Assembly: GCF_042676245.1 (NCBI RefSeq)
Contig: NZ_JBHTKA010000007.1
Span: forward strand, 124,001 to 188,000
Origin: Ohtaekwangia kribbensis
GTDB taxonomy: Bacteria > Bacteroidota > Bacteroidia > Cytophagales > Cyclobacteriaceae
Reading direction: 5' to 3'
Length of the DNA stretch: 64,000 nt
Positions 63,736-64,000 of the stretch are shown here, piece after piece. Position numbers and translations under genes: made by a program. Each line of letters begins with the position of its first letter. Position 1 is the first letter of the stretch. The notes under the pieces are model-generated. The model saw nothing but the letters and a program-made list of their open reading frames with translations, had not been told where the DNA came from and ran no database searches.

Positions 63736-64000
63736 TAAACCGTGAGCGTACGGATGCAGGTGTTTCTTATGCAGATCGTTTTTAGAAAACTCGCATAAAA
63801 CTATACATTTGTCCTTTCGGTACGCCACTCTCTATAACCAAATCAATTAATAACCCAAAAGAACACACGCACACGGGCCTATATTGTTGTTTGTTTGCTT
63901 ATAGTCAAAATGACTAGCAGTGAATATGAGACAGCACTATAAGAATAAATACGGTGTGCTGTGTACAGGAACTGTTTACAACTAACGTCTAATAATAAAA
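63736..64000. promoter_or_regulatory. Non-coding end of window with a possible -7 element
   Basis: No gene recognised in the last 265 bases. TACATTTG at 63804-63811 matches the TAnnTTTG -7 consensus and may drive a gene beyond the window. No -33 partner was identified. Confidence 0.3.

Overview
The window looks like a chromosome segment of a Bacteroidota bacterium, most likely a member of the Cytophagales-type lineages. This is inferred from a type IX secretion (T9SS) sorting domain on a 2075-residue secreted protein, PD40/OmpA and PorT-like envelope proteins, a divergent tamB-tsaD pair, a short AMP nucleosidase, TAnnTTTG-like -7 promoter elements, weak Shine-Dalgarno sites and a moderate G+C content. 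No plasmid or prophage markers and no tRNA genes were seen. Most of the window is ordinary chromosome. The accessory character rises after about 51 kb, where two REP-associated transposases (RAYTs) and their palindromes sit among small lipoproteins of unknown function.

Layout. 1-6.2 kb: a NIT-HAMP-GAF hybrid histidine kinase with three receiver domains (cut by the window start), divergent from a membrane GAF/coiled-coil protein with no output domain. 6.3-10.9 kb: a MacB/FtsX-type permease, an aldo/keto reductase and a ThuA-like secreted protein. 10.9-16.9 kb: an ECF sigma factor cluster, a LacI regulator with a UMF1-type MFS transporter, AMP nucleosidase and an orphan HsdR_N-domain protein. 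16.9-33.4 kb: a minus-strand block that reads as one operon. It encodes an NTT/MFS-HEAT-cNMP-domain membrane protein, a protein with three TIR-like domains, a membrane STAND NTPase with WD40 repeats, an outer-membrane barrel, a lipoprotein and a giant T9SS-secreted protein. 33.6-43 kb: a PorE-like OmpA protein, queA, menC, an NmrA-type reductase, map, an NtrC-like regulator lacking its DNA-binding domain, and rnpB. 43-51.4 kb: DUF2279 and TamB-like genes, tsaD, a hotdog thioesterase, smpB and an NlpC/P60 hydrolase. 51.4-64 kb: two RAYT genes with two distinct REP palindrome families, a three-copy 233-bp tandem repeat, a sialate O-acetylesterase, a CGNR regulator, a PfkB kinase, an HNH nuclease and an SDR.

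The best candidate for an undescribed system is the 23.2-33.4 kb block. Its genes touch or overlap by 4 bases. The order suggests a trans-envelope signalling or conflict module: a TIR protein (possible NAD-consuming enzyme) beside a STAND ATPase whose WD40 sensor is predicted to lie in the periplasm, co-encoded with a nucleotide-carrier-like protein bearing a cyclic-nucleotide-binding-like domain and with outer-membrane partners. The second candidate is the RAYT/REP region, where a palindrome cassette sits at the 3' ends of two unrelated genes and has been amplified in tandem between them.

All calls come from reading translations and motifs by eye. No database search was run.
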